Positions 46,441-57,191 of a stretch of 64,000 bases of DNA are shown here, one piece after another. The stretch comes from Kingdonia uniflora. Its lineage: Eukaryota; Streptophyta; Magnoliopsida; Ranunculales; Circaeasteraceae. Positions within the stretch are counted from its first letter, which is position 1; the number at the start of each line of letters is the position of its first letter. Position numbers and translations under genes: made by a program. Where the stretch lies: assembly GCA_014058105.1 (NCBI GenBank), contig JACGCM010002399.1:1650289-1714288 (forward strand), given 5' to 3'. A model generated the notes under the pieces. That model saw only the letters and a list, made by a program, of their open reading frames with translations. It did no database searches and was not told the DNA's origin.

Positions 46441-47330
46441 ATTATATCGAGAAGCACAGGCAATTCCTGATATACCCAACAAACCCATCTGTCAGTATCA
46501 CAAAGTACATAGCCACAAGACTGACAACTGTTATTCTCTAATATAAATTTTTCATCGCATTCTACTGGCTAGAATACTTCACAACTATGTAGTCGACGTT
46601 CAAAAGTTCCTCGAAGAAGATACTAAAAGAAAATAAGTTGAATAAGAGCAAGGACAAGGCCGAACTCGCCATCTTTACATGGTCAAAATTAAAAAAGGAA
46701 ATAAGAGAAAGCAGGATAATATAATTACATCTTGCTGCAAGATGACATCATCAGACAAGTTAGCAAAACTTCTCCCCAGCTTTAGCAAGGCTAAACGTCT
46801 GTACCATATTTCTTTCAAAGACTGCGACACCAGCCATGTCAAGTATCTCCATGATAACCCTCTAGTCATTATGCTCAAAGTAGGACATGACTACCTATAC
46901 ATACTTCTCGTTGATACAGGAAGTACAACAGACGTTATGTTCAAAAGAGTAATTGACGTTATAGGCCTCAAAGACTCAGTAAAAGCTTCGACAACCACCA
47001 TTACAGGTTTTAACGATTCCAAAGAGTCGGTCACAAGAGAAATCACCTTGCCAGTTTAAGCGGGATCAGAAATCACTTTCATCAAATTAATTTTCATAGA
47101 TGCTGAGTCAAAATATTTGGTAATATTAGATCAAAGTTTGCTACATTCGATCAAGGCAGTACCTTCGACATATATCTGGCCTTGCAATTTCCAACAGATC
47201 ACGGAGTCTATGAAATCAAAGGAAGTCAAGCAGTTGTATGTATGTGCGAGAATACCACTACTAACTCTTACACGGCGAAAATTCTGAAAGCATAGTAATT
47301 ACAACAAGAAATGCCCCCCTACGTTCGAGC
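46441..47330 (+). pseudogene. Tat2 protease
   Basis: 46679-47059 reads YHISFKDCDTSHVKYLHDNP, then the intact active site LLVDTGSTTDVMFKRVI and TITGFNDSKESVTREITLPV. The flap and C-terminal part downstream (about 47100-47290) are frameshifted. Compared with Tat copy 1, the DTG triad is preserved here. Confidence 0.8.
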
Positions 47331-47398
47331 AACATGATACTGGGGTAGTGGACTCCATTGAACATGATGGGCCCGGACGAAATACCTTTATTGGCTCA

Positions 47399-48600
47399 AA
47401 GTTGTCATCCGATGAAAAAAAAATAATGATTCAACTCCTGAAGAAAAATGTCGACATCTTTGCATGGTTTTTCAAGAGATGCTCAATATTGATCCCTTGA
47501 TCGAATGCCACATACTGAACCTCCTTCCAGACAACAAAGTAGTTGTGCAGAAGCGTCAAAATTTAGCCCCCCTGCCTTCGCGAAGCCATAAATGAAGAAA
47601 TTGATAAACTCCTTCGTGTTGGGTTTATTCGAGAAGCAAAATATCCCAAATGGGTTTCTAACATAGTGGTTGTCCCAAAGAAGAATGAAAAAATCAGAGT
47701 CGGTGTTGATTTTACAGAGCCCAACAAGTTCACACCAAAATATAACTTTCCTCTCCCACTAATCCCACAACTTCTTGACTCTATAGCAGGGCACAAACTT
47801 TTCTCAATGATGGATGCGGTCTTTAATTATAATCAGGTCCCTCTCGCCGAAGAAAACCAAGAAAAATAACATTTGCTACAGAAAGAGGTCTCTACTGTTA
47901 CACAGTAATGCCTTTTGGATTAAAGAACGCAGAAGCCACTTATCAACGCCTGGTTATAAAAATATTTAAAGATCATTTGGGAAAAATCATGGAGGTATAC
48001 ATCGATCAAATGATCTGCAAAAGCTTAAAATGAGAGGATCATTGCACCAACATCCAGACCATCTTCGACGTCCTACGTACTTACCAAATGAAACTCAACC
48101 CAGAAAAATGCCAATTTGGTATTGCATTGGGTAAATTTCTGTGTCATTTGGTTTGTAAAAGATGAATAAAAATCGATCTGGCATAAATCAAAGCACTTAT
48201 GGTAATGCTATCTCCTCAAACCAAAAAGGATGTACAAAAGCTTGCTGGCAAGATTACAGCTCTTTATAGGTTCATTTCCAAGTCATCTGATCGATGCAAA
48301 CTTCTTTACCTCATTCTCCGTGGAAATCAAACTCCAATGTCCAAGAAACTGCCCAAGGAAATCATTTGGGCCCCCAATTGTGAGTTAGCTTTCCAAGATC
48401 TCAAGAGATATTTAGGGCATCCTCCCATAACGAGTAATCCTGTCGATGGCGAAACACTGACAATGTACTTATTAACCACATATGATTCTATTACTTCTAT
48501 CCTTATTCGGGACGACGATGGTGTGGAAAAACCAATGTACTTTATCAGTACAACTTTTATGCCTACCAAAAAAAGATATATGACAATTGAAAAATAGTTC
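47399..48600 (+). pseudogene. Tat2 reverse transcriptase, RNase H deleted
   Basis: 47666-47869 has VVPKKNEKIRVGVDFTEPNK, FPLPLIPQLLDSIAGHKLF and MMDAVFNYNQVPLAEENQEK. The catalytic YxDD is altered to YIDQ (about 47998-48009). Further on, QKLAGKITALYRFISKSSDR and LAFQDLKRYLGHPPI lead into the RNase H start (KPMYFISTTFMPTKKRYMTI, stop at 48595). Sequence then jumps to integrase within 100 bp, so RNase H and the archaeal-type RNase H are missing (about 1.5 kb deletion). Confidence 0.82.
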
Positions 48601-48649
48601 ATCGCCTTGGTGTACAGTTCTTAGAAACTTTGATGCCTGCCAATGACAT

Positions 48650-49596
48650 GGACCCAAAATTTGAGCTCCAGCTTTGGAACTCTATTCTAGCAAGGTTGTC
48701 TGGCCATTTAAAAGATGGGCACTTGATCTTGTGGGAGAATTACCAACTGTACCAGGAAAATGAAAGTACCTCTTAGTAGCAACAAACTATTTCACCAAGT
48801 GGGTAGAAGCAATCCCTTTATGTCAAACACGTAAGGATGAAGTCATCAAGTTTATATGGGAAAATATTATAATATGGTTTGGCTGTCCATACCTCATCAA
48901 AATCGACAATGGACCACAGTTCGTTAGTTCTAAGGTCGTTGACTTCCTTAACCATCATAACATCATTCACCCTCCTTCAAATCCGTATTACCCACAAGGA
49001 AATTGACAGGCCGAAATCACCAATAAAACTATCGTCGAAGGAATCAAAAAGTGCTTGACAGAAAAGAAGGGTAATTAGGTACAAGAATTGCTGCACGTGT
49101 TATGGGCATATTGAGCAACACCTCGGGTATCGACTAGAAGTATGCCATTCATGTTGGTATATGGTACCGAAACAATCATCCCTACTCAATATCATCACCC
49201 ATTACGTGATCATACCATGACAGACAAAGAAAACGAGTTCCAGTTGGCGTGTAACATGAACTTGATGGATAAAACATGAGACAGAGCAGTCATGAACTTG
49301 GGAAAGTACCATCAGGCTTTAACAAGATCATTTAACAAACGAGTTTTTCATAGAGAGTTCGATATTAAAGATCTCATCCTACTAGAGATACCAAAGCATA
49401 GAAAGGAACTCAATGATGGGAAACTCGTAGAAAATTGGGAATGATCTTTTATCGTTGTCGGTAAAAGTAGACTTGACTCTTAAGACCTCGTCATAGAAAA
49501 TAGAGACCGAGTTCCTAATGTAGTAGCCTACTCGCAGCCTTCCAGTACCAGTCAAATACTTGACGACTACATCAAAGTCTACCTAAAGACTTGAAG
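48650..49596 (+). pseudogene. Tat2 integrase
   Basis: The core begins about 48700 with KRWALDLVGELPTVPGK and VATNYFTKWVEAIPLCQTRK. KIDNGPQFVSSKVVDFLNHH and NPYYPQGN*QAEITNKTIVE keep the first Asp, second Asp and Glu of the catalytic triad. A TGA (49004) replaces glycine beside the glutamate. The C-terminal part reads AVMNLGKYHQALTRSFNKRV and NDGKLVENWE. The N-terminal zinc-binding part was lost in the upstream deletion. Confidence 0.82.
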
Positions 49597-50035
49597 CCCA
49601 ACAAGGCTAACAACAAATTTCATGAAGCCTTCCGAGAATAATTGAATACTCGGGCACTCAAAAGTGTCATCAAAGTAAGTCGAAGCCAAAGCCAAAGACA
49701 ATTGCCCAACATGAATTCCAGAATGACTTCAACCATGGTAATACATGGCTGAAGGCAGACACACCTGACAGCCAGTTCACTAGATAGAATAGTGGAAATA
49801 AGCTGCCAAATAGCTACAATAGTGTAATCTAACCTCCCATGGTGACTCACCCCTTTTTCTATCTCCCATACATTATCGTTGGTTCTTCATAAGGTACGTA
49901 CAGATCATTCCTTTACTATTAGTCATATCTTCGTGCACTCTATCTACTATATTTGTTTAGTATACATGAAACCCTATTACATTCGTTACGCCTCATTCCT
50001 CACTATAACTATCATTTGAATCATTACCTAAATTA
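49597..50035 (+). other. Non-coding segment after Tat2 pol
   Basis: No coding sequence supported. It corresponds in position to the tandem-array segment of Tat copy 1, but I see no array here. Confidence 0.5.
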
Positions 50036-50531
50036 AAAGGTCCTCCAACTTCATGTGCACAACCCTTATACAGCCGTTGATGCATAAATTATGGCATTCT
50101 CCCCATAACAATTTTCTTTCCATCTCTAACCATACTCTGTTTAAGAGATCCAATTTTGGCCATCATGGGATTTATATACTCAAATTGTATTGACTCCATG
50201 TCGTACTGCACACCTTTGGCAACTAAACCATCATATGCCATTTTACTTTCTACTTCCAATTTCTTGAACTCTGATACAAATTAGAAGGTTCTCCAACGTC
50301 ATGTGCACAATCCTTATACACCCGTTGATGCATAAATTATGACATTCTCCCCATAACAATTTTCTTTCCATCTCTAACCATACTCTGCTTAAGAGATCCA
50401 ATTTTGGCCATCATTGGATTTATATACTCAAATTGTATTGACTCCATGTCACACTACACACCTTTGGCAACTAAACCATCATATGTCATTTTACTTTCTC
50501 CTTCCAATTTCTTGAACTCTGATACAAGGAA
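50036..50531. repeat. 248-bp direct tandem duplication
   Basis: Two copies start (T/A)AGGT(C/T)CTCCAACTTCATG-like (50036 and 50284) and end GAACTCTGATACAA (50280 and 50527). They are nearly identical by eye. TGATGCATAAATTATG and CATCATGGGATTTATATAC recur in both. Confidence 0.88.
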
Positions 50532-51402
50532 CGAAATCACTGCTATCATCTTCCCTCGTGCACATCACCTGCCTCCCTTTTTACCTATTTTAAAAGAATA
50601 GGCTCGTTAAGCTTACTTTGAGCCTCCTTCAGCGTAGCTTCCAAATGATTACAGCGTTTCTCCACTCGTCATTTTTCATCCCCCATATCAAAATTCCGAG
50701 ATTCTAACACTATCGTAAACTCTTCCATATGGTAAATCAAAGATATTGACCCCTCCATTTTAGCTTCACGGCCTTCTCATTCTGCCCTCATGTCATCAAG
50801 ATGTATCTCTGACTGCAATAGGTCAACATCTAGCTTCATATTTGCATCTCGTAGTTTTTCATTTTCTAATCAGTGCGCCAAGATGTCTAGATTTTGTAAT
50901 TGCACGGTATGCTCTAACAAATTTATTTCCAGGCCTTGTTTAGGTCTTCACTCTATTGATTGTGGGCCTCTTCTATCTTCTTTTTCATCACATCAACAAC
51001 TAACCATAGTACCTCATAATTACGAGCACGAGCACGAGCTCGCATATCAGCTCTTTCAGCCTCGGGCCTATTTACTTGAAATTATGGGTCTTTCACATTA
51101 TTTCCCTCCTCCTCTAACACTACTGACAGTTCTGTAACTCTAGTTTGTGCATATACCAATGCAACCCTTTAGTGGTTAGCTTGTTCAGAAGTACCTACAA
51201 CTTTAACATTGTTTTTCCTTATTACCTTTTTTAATTCCTTTATATTTTTTAAACCAATGGCCTGTTTAGTCTTTTCTCTCCCAGTGACTCGGTCACACAG
51301 GATACTACATTTTACTCTTTTAAAATATTTACTTTTGTGTGTTTCTTCTAATGTAATAGCACTTTTTAGTGCCTCCTGACACAACCTTAGCTTAACATTC
51401 AA
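50532..51402 (-). pseudogene. Antisense coiled-coil remnant of Tat2
   Basis: The minus strand has Lys/Glu-rich segments, the clearest at 51169-51402 (ALKSAITLEETHKSKYF, KQAIGLKNIKELKKVIRK). It stands in the same place and orientation relative to pol as aORF-2 of Tat copy 1, so an antisense coiled-coil gene appears to be shared by two Tat families. Decay is heavy, and exon borders could not be set. Confidence 0.5.
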
Positions 51403-51439
51403 TTGTTCGTTTTGGATGCATAATGCGTCACATTAACTT

Positions 51440-51670
51440 TGAAAAAGGGGAAGCGTATGGGTTGTGGACGCGTATACATTGTGGATGCTTATGGGTTGTG
51501 GACGCGTATACATTGCCTCATCAAAACTTCTAGTTAGTAAAACCTCCTCAGATAAAAATTATACTATCGGGAAAAAGAGTACAAAACGCATGTGTCCACG
51601 TCAGGTTGGGACTACTTCCCCTGACGTCGATCTCCCTCGAGATTTATCTCCCTGAAACATATCTCCCTGA
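51440..51670. repeat. Short direct repeats near the Tat2 break
   Basis: TATGGGTTGTGGACGCGTAT occurs at about 51453 and 51489, 36 bp apart. A second cluster repeats ATCTCCCT(C/G)(A/G) motifs at about 51628-51672. Function unknown. Confidence 0.7.
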
Positions 51671-51688
51671 GATTTTGTAATTCATAAG

Positions 51689-52289
51689 TATAATGGCCTA
51701 ATTCTGTAGCTCGAAATGGCTCGAAATTATCTTTTATACCAAATTTACCTGTGACAAAAACTAATGTAAAACAAAAAATGACACAAGTAATTTAACGTGG
51801 AAAACCTTTGAATAGGTAAAAAATCAGGACCTCGAGTTAAGAGTTTTTAGTAATAGTAACTTTGATTGCTTGAGGCTTATATCTTATTACAAGTGATCTC
51901 TCAAACTAGAAATACTTGATATTGTAAATAAGAAATTTTGTGGTCTTCAGAATCTAAAAATTTCTATGTTAGAATCTAGAAAATCTTGTTTTTCTTGGTC
52001 TCTATCTCTTCTGGAGCTTTTTCTTTATATAGACCTTACCCGCAGCTTGTTATCGTAATAAAACATGTTCTCCGAATAATGAGGTAAGTGGTGGTTGACT
52101 GTGTAACATTTTAGTTCATGGGAGATAGGTGCCTTTCACTTGATTATATTCTTCTATTGTGCTCGAGCCATATTTTTTATCAATTCATGGTCTAGGTGGC
52201 AATGCTGACTATTTATGTCACGTGTAAAATGCTTGAGTCTGATATGGAGGTAGTTCGAATTGGGTTAGGTTGAGGGATAGGTCCCTGCA
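51689..52289 (-). repeat. 3' LTR of Tat copy 2
   Basis: 601 bp. On the plus strand it runs from TATAATGGCCTAATT (terminal TG mutated) to GGTCCCTGCA. The minus-strand TATA box is GTCTATATAAAG (about 52025-52036). Followed by the inverted purine tract TTGCCCCCTCGC. Confidence 0.9.
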
Positions 52290-52622
52290 ATTGCCCCCTC
52301 GCAACTGAAGGCACGCGTGGCTTTGGTTGAGAAAGAACTAGTAGATTGTGGTGTTGGAAGATGAAAATAAATGATGTATTAATGGTTATTTGACTGGTTT
52401 GGTACTGTGATTTTTTATGGAGGGTTGTATCTGGCCTTTATGACGATGGAAAGGATTGATGTATTTAACGCTTGGGGTTCCGAGAGTTGCTCTGCTTTGA
52501 ATGATGATTGCTTTAGAAATGTACCTGTGCATCAAATATGAGTTTGATATAAATAGTACCTTTACTGTAGTCTGGCAAAGTACGTTGTGTTGTAACATTC
52601 TCTGTAATTCTTGAGTGATAAT

Positions 52623-52870
52623 GGTGAAGACCAGGCGAATGGTATTTGAAGAGAGAGTCTCTGCTAAATTGTAGAGGTTATAGTTGAGATACTTTGGGGA
52701 TTAATCGGTGGAGTTGCCCACCTCAATTCCTGTACCACTGACGTAATACGGTATGTCGGAAGATGAAGTGGCTGAAGCTGAGAAGGATTTTTACTATATG
52801 CAGAGATTTTATTACATTGTCTTGATAGGCGAGCAACATTGGAGGTCTGCATCCTTACGGTGAATTAGGT
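52623..52870 (+). pseudogene. Antisense segment aORF-a, copy 2
   Basis: ATG 52623 reads MVKTRRMVFEERVSAKL, then stops. Further on GMSEDEVAEAEKDFYYMQRF and LIGEQHW match the more intact copy at 60267. It lies 330 bp inside the LTR and runs opposite to the element's own genes. Role unknown. Confidence 0.6.
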
Positions 52871-53929
52871 TGAGGAGACAGATGTAGGGGCCGACATATC
52901 TACGAGGCAACATCGCCGGTATCCTGTAAAGGACTGGATTTTAAGGTAGGACTCCTTTTCGCCTTCATCGATTCTTAGCTGGTGGCGGTTATGGAGGAAG
53001 ATATGATGGTGGTGGTAGAGGAAGATGGATATTGAAACTCTTGCCCCTGCACAATCATTGTCTCTTGGCGTGAAGAAAGCCTTATGTTTGGAGGGTTGGT
53101 TCAGGCTTTGGCATTTTTGCTTCCTCAGCTTCTAATAGAAGTAAATGGTGTGAAGGAAGAAGGATCTTCAGTAATTTTTAGTTCCAACTTTGCTTCAGAA
53201 GATTCTCGGAGCCAAACATCAATAAAATGATTTGATTTTGAGAATGAACTGTAACAGTATCTGAAAGACTTATTATCTGTAAAGTATCTGAAAGACTTAT
53301 TATCTGTAAAGTATCTGAAAGACTTGTTATCTATAAAGTATCTGTAATACTTGTTATCTGTAATGTATCTGTAATTAAAATTTGAGCTAATAATTTTTTT
53401 TTCGTTCAAACTCTGTGTTGATAAATAGGATTAACTCTATGAGGTAAATCGAGCTAAAAAAGTATAGATATGTATGCTAGAGGATGTAAATATAATATTT
53501 AAGATCGAACAAAAAAGTATATTTTAGTAATCAAACTAAGAAAAATGTATGGTCGTAAAAAATGTATCTGCAAAATAGTAGATGTGTAAAAATCTGTTTC
53601 AAACTGAATAAATTGTAAACTCATGGGGGAAAATATCTACTCAGATGTAGAATTTGCAGAAATTGAAAGTTCGAGCTTAGGGAGATCTTACTTGAAATGT
53701 TGGATTGGGGGACATATTGTGATAAATAGGTCGAAATGAGGTAAGACAAATCCAAAGAGGTCGATGTGGATAGATAAGTTCAAATAACTTCTATCAAGAT
53801 TTTAGGGTTTCAAGTATAGAAAAATAAATGATAATATATATGCGGAATATGAGGGATTTGAAGTGATCTAGGGAAGTGTATAAACATGAAGGGGAATGTG
53901 ATTTAAAGAGGAGGAAGAAGGAGACTATG
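52871..53929 (+). other. Non-coding part of the antisense block, with a 27-bp array
   Basis: Includes the array at 53256-53375. The rest aligns with 19376-20129 (inverted) and 60561-61512 but shows no shared open frame. It may be an intron or 5' leader. Confidence 0.55.
53256..53375. repeat. 27-bp tandem array
   Basis: Units AGTATCTGAAAGACTTATTA... start at 53256, 53283, 53310 and 53337, with a partial fifth. Copy 3 has about two units (60948-61020) and copy 1 about one (19803), so the array expanded within this family. Confidence 0.88.
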
Positions 53930-54190
53930 GTGAGGACTCAATCTGAGAGATAATGATTTTTGGTTTTTGATTTGTTATATTATGATTTTGATTTGTCTGA
54001 ATCTAAATTACAGTTTAAAGGCTTAGATTCGAGGGGGAGGGTAATTAAGATAGGATGCCATTTTTACTTAAAGATTTTCTGTAAAGTGATTATGGGGCCT
54101 GCAACTCGAAAAGAGGTCGTGAGGCAAATTGCTAAGGAAGAGATCGAGGAGGAAGATGTGAGGATTAGTAGGGGTAAACTGATTAGGTGA
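53930..54190 (+). pseudogene. Antisense segment aORF-b, copy 2
   Basis: Reads YDFDLSESKLQFKGLDSRGR, then MGPATRKEVVRQIAKEEIEE and EDVRISRGKLIR, ending at TGA 54188. It matches 61513-61843. The conserved core is QFKGLD..GR......R.....K..F......PA.RK with an acidic tail. The likely ATG is near 53930 (ATGGTGAGGACTCAATC), followed by stops. I do not recognise it. Confidence 0.6.
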
Positions 54191-54493
54191 GGCCTACCAA
54201 GACATCAAGGATGTTTTATGTGTAATTATATGTGAGGGAACGAATTGAATGAGGTCGAATAACTGTAATTAAAACGTAGTTAAAATGATGTTTTGAATCT
54301 GTCATTTTTTGTAACAAATGTTGTTTGCGACTGTTGTGAATAAAAAAATTGAATTTGAAATGTGATAGTGTTGGTAATGACGTCAGCAGTTCTATAAGTA
54401 ACATAAGTTGGAATAGAAAAAGTAGGCAGCTTTGGTTTTTGTATCTTATATAATTATAGGAAAAGTATGATTGCATGTGAGTGTTGAGTTATT

Positions 54494-57066
54494 ATGAGTG
54501 TGGGGAGGTCAGAGGAAGATTTGGGTAAGAAAGATGAGAATATATTAAAATATAGGACCGGGGGTAATTATGGGATGGTGTTTTCATCTAAAAGGTGTAA
54601 AATGTCTGACATTAATTGTAAAATGGACGTCTCGGTTCCAAAACTGAGGGTAGCTCATACGAGGCCCAATAATTGCCAGTAGCTATAGAGAGAAACTATA
54701 AATAATACGTCATCATCTTCATTCAAACGTTTATCATATTCTAAAAAACTGAAGAACACTGGGAGAGAAATGAGAAAAAATTATAAAGATTCACACGAGA
54801 GATTAGACGAGAGTGATCAACAAGCAAGGCGAGAAAAAGTTGTGGAGATAGAGTCACAACGATGGTTTTACAACAACATTGTGAAGGAAGGATTTGGCGC
54901 TGCTTCAGATTCATATTCAAACTTTGAAGGTTAGTAAATGATTTATGATTTTGTGAATGTGGGTTTGAAAGATTTTTGTGGTTTTCAAATTTTGAAAAAT
55001 TACTGTTTATAGTAATTTTGCAAAAAATTGTTTAATTTCTTGTGTAAAAAGAGATATATGCACAATATACGTATGTATATGATGTATGTATGGTATATGT
55101 GTGTATGGATGTGTTTAGATAAAAGATAATGATAGAATACCTGGACTTGCATGTAGGTTGTGCGTGAAAAATATTTGTTACAGAAGTAAATCTCATCCCT
55201 AAGCTTATCATTAGGATAAAGACTTCAATTAATATGGAGATTTTGACCTCTAGTCGTACTGTTGAGTATGAACATGTAGAATCTGAGGGGGAGGACAAAG
55301 TAGTACCTACTCAATTTCCAGACTTCCCTGGTAAATTGGTATTGTACCCTCCGAACTCTGATGTACTTAGAGAGTTTTGTTAATCCAAAGCTCTTGTAGG
55401 TGGAATATGGGGCAACGTTATAGAACATGCTGGTGGGCTGTTCAGAGGTTGTGCTTTATCTTTCGGGGAAGTACATTTCTTTTTGTTGCCTGACTTAGAA
55501 AAGGAAAAATTAGATAGGGGAGTGGATGAGTCGATCTCCCTTGAGTATTTTGATAGAAATGTCTAAGGTGACCTGGACGAGGGCTTTCTGTATTATCTAT
55601 CTCAGTTGGAGTATAGGTTGAGTTTTCCCCTTAACAATCTTATAAAATTTATAATGAATATTATAAGGGCTTTCTCTGCTCAACTGGATGGGAACATGTG
55701 GGAGGTGATCAGTGTTTGTGAGAGTTTGAATATATTTTGGAGAGAGAATGAGGTGAAGAAGAGAATATCTCCTGAAGATATTTTGCAGTATTACAGTGTA
55801 AAAAATTATATTACAATCAAAGGTACATATTTATGTTCGAGTTCGTCTCGACCGCTTTTCTACAATCTAAATTTAGCACTTCAGATGTAGAATGATAATG
55901 TGATATGGGTGAAAGGTGATTGCCTTCAGAGAGAAAATGAAGAACCAATGGAACTTATGTATAGAACTGTGAAGAAAAGTAAGTAATAGTGTATAATATC
56001 AAACTTCTGTAATTGAAGGTTGTTCTGCGGTATGATAATATGTTATATTTGTTTTATAGGTCCTCAATCGAAGGTGACAAAGAAGTCCCTGTTTGATACT
56101 GTTACACGAGAAAGGGTTGAGCTCAAGATAGTTCTGAAGGATCTCGGTATTACATAAATAAAGGAGCTAACAATAGGTATGAAAAGGTACAAAAGTCTCA
56201 TGTAAGAGACTATAACGAGGGTTGAACCTAGCAAGAAGAGAGGGGCTGATGGGGAGAAGCGTTCGGTTCTACCGAAGGCTACTGATATGGATTTTGTAAA
56301 TGTGTCGGAAGCTACCACGTCGAGCAAGTTAGCTCTAAAATTTCTAAAGAAGAAAACTGGGAAGCGTGGCTCGGCCTCTGAAACCACGGGGAGTGGTGAG
56401 GTCGAGGGGATGCACAAAAGAGGAGGGTAGATCCTCCTGCTGAACTGATTGGGGCGAAGGTTGTGGAGAGTTGACCTGTTGAGGGAGATGAGTTACGAGC
56501 TGTGGAGGACATGATGAGGCTTACAACTTGTAAGGGTGCTGAGGAAATGAGTGCCTCTGCACAGTTGGAGTTGAGCAAAATGGTAAGTTTTGATGACTTG
56601 TTTATGTCTAAAAATTACATTTGGATTCGAGCTGAAAATGTTTTGTTTTGATTTATTACAGGCTGCTAGTTTGCTGAAGGGTATCTACCTCAGGATCGAG
56701 GAGAGAAAAGATGAGCTCGAGAACGGGAAAGTCGAGCTCGAGAAGGGGGTAGCTCGACTTAAGTCTGATTTGGACCTGGAGGGGAAGTGGTTGGTTGTTG
56801 CGAAGGCTCCGTAGGAAATGTTGATAAAAAAGCTGACAGAGGTGGCATAAAAGAACCTGAATGATACGGTAGTTCAGTGCAACAGGCTTGGGTGCCAAAT
56901 CCTTTTAGTGGGTACTCAAAAGCTGACGTTAAAGCCATTATGGATGGTACCTACGTCGAAGAGGACGAGGTGGAAGAGGATGCCCCTGGTGTGGAGCAGT
57001 GTTGGATGGGATCTCTCCTAAAACTGAGCTAGAGGACCAGGGATAAGATAATGAGAAGGTAGAGTA
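54494..57066 (+). pseudogene. Antisense gene aORF-1, copy 2
   Basis: Exon c is 54494-54929 (MSVGRSEEDLGKKDEN...), exon d about 55196-55978, exon e 56060-56582, exon f 56662 to about 57066. Exon d reads FPDFPGKLVLYPPNSDVL, FLLPDLEKEKLDRGVDES, YLSQLEYRLSFPLNNL, QLDGNMWEVISVCESLN and YLCSSSSRPLFYNLNLA. Exon e has ALKFLKKKTGKRGSAS. Exon f is a coiled coil (IEERKDELENGKVELEKGV) ending near DNEKVE-stop. Splice phases d/e (AAAA|GT) and e/f (ATG|GT) match copy 1. Stops and frameshifts are scattered (for example TAG 55381). The protein resembles plant transposon-associated proteins; its role in the element is unknown. Confidence 0.78.
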
Positions 57067-57191
57067 AAGCTGTTGACTTTTTTGCTGTGTATTTCTTTAG
57101 GGTTTAGAAAACTGTAGTTGCATCGAATATTGTTTTGTAGGATAAACTTTGGATAGGCTAAAAGATGTTTGTAAATATTGTTTGTAGGAAC

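Larger units (their letters stand above)
44700..51688 (+). mobile_element. Second Tat-type gypsy family, 5' part (Tat2)
   Basis: An LTR end and primer site at 44979-44998 are followed by degenerate gag, protease, RT, integrase, a 3' non-coding part with a duplication, and antisense coiled-coil remnants. It is truncated at 51689 by the inverted Tat copy 2. RNase H and the archaeal-type RNase H have been deleted. The 5' LTR start was not found (somewhere about 44400-44700). The family is related to Tat copy 1 (similar LTR end, same gene order), but the proteins are clearly divergent. Confidence 0.82.
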
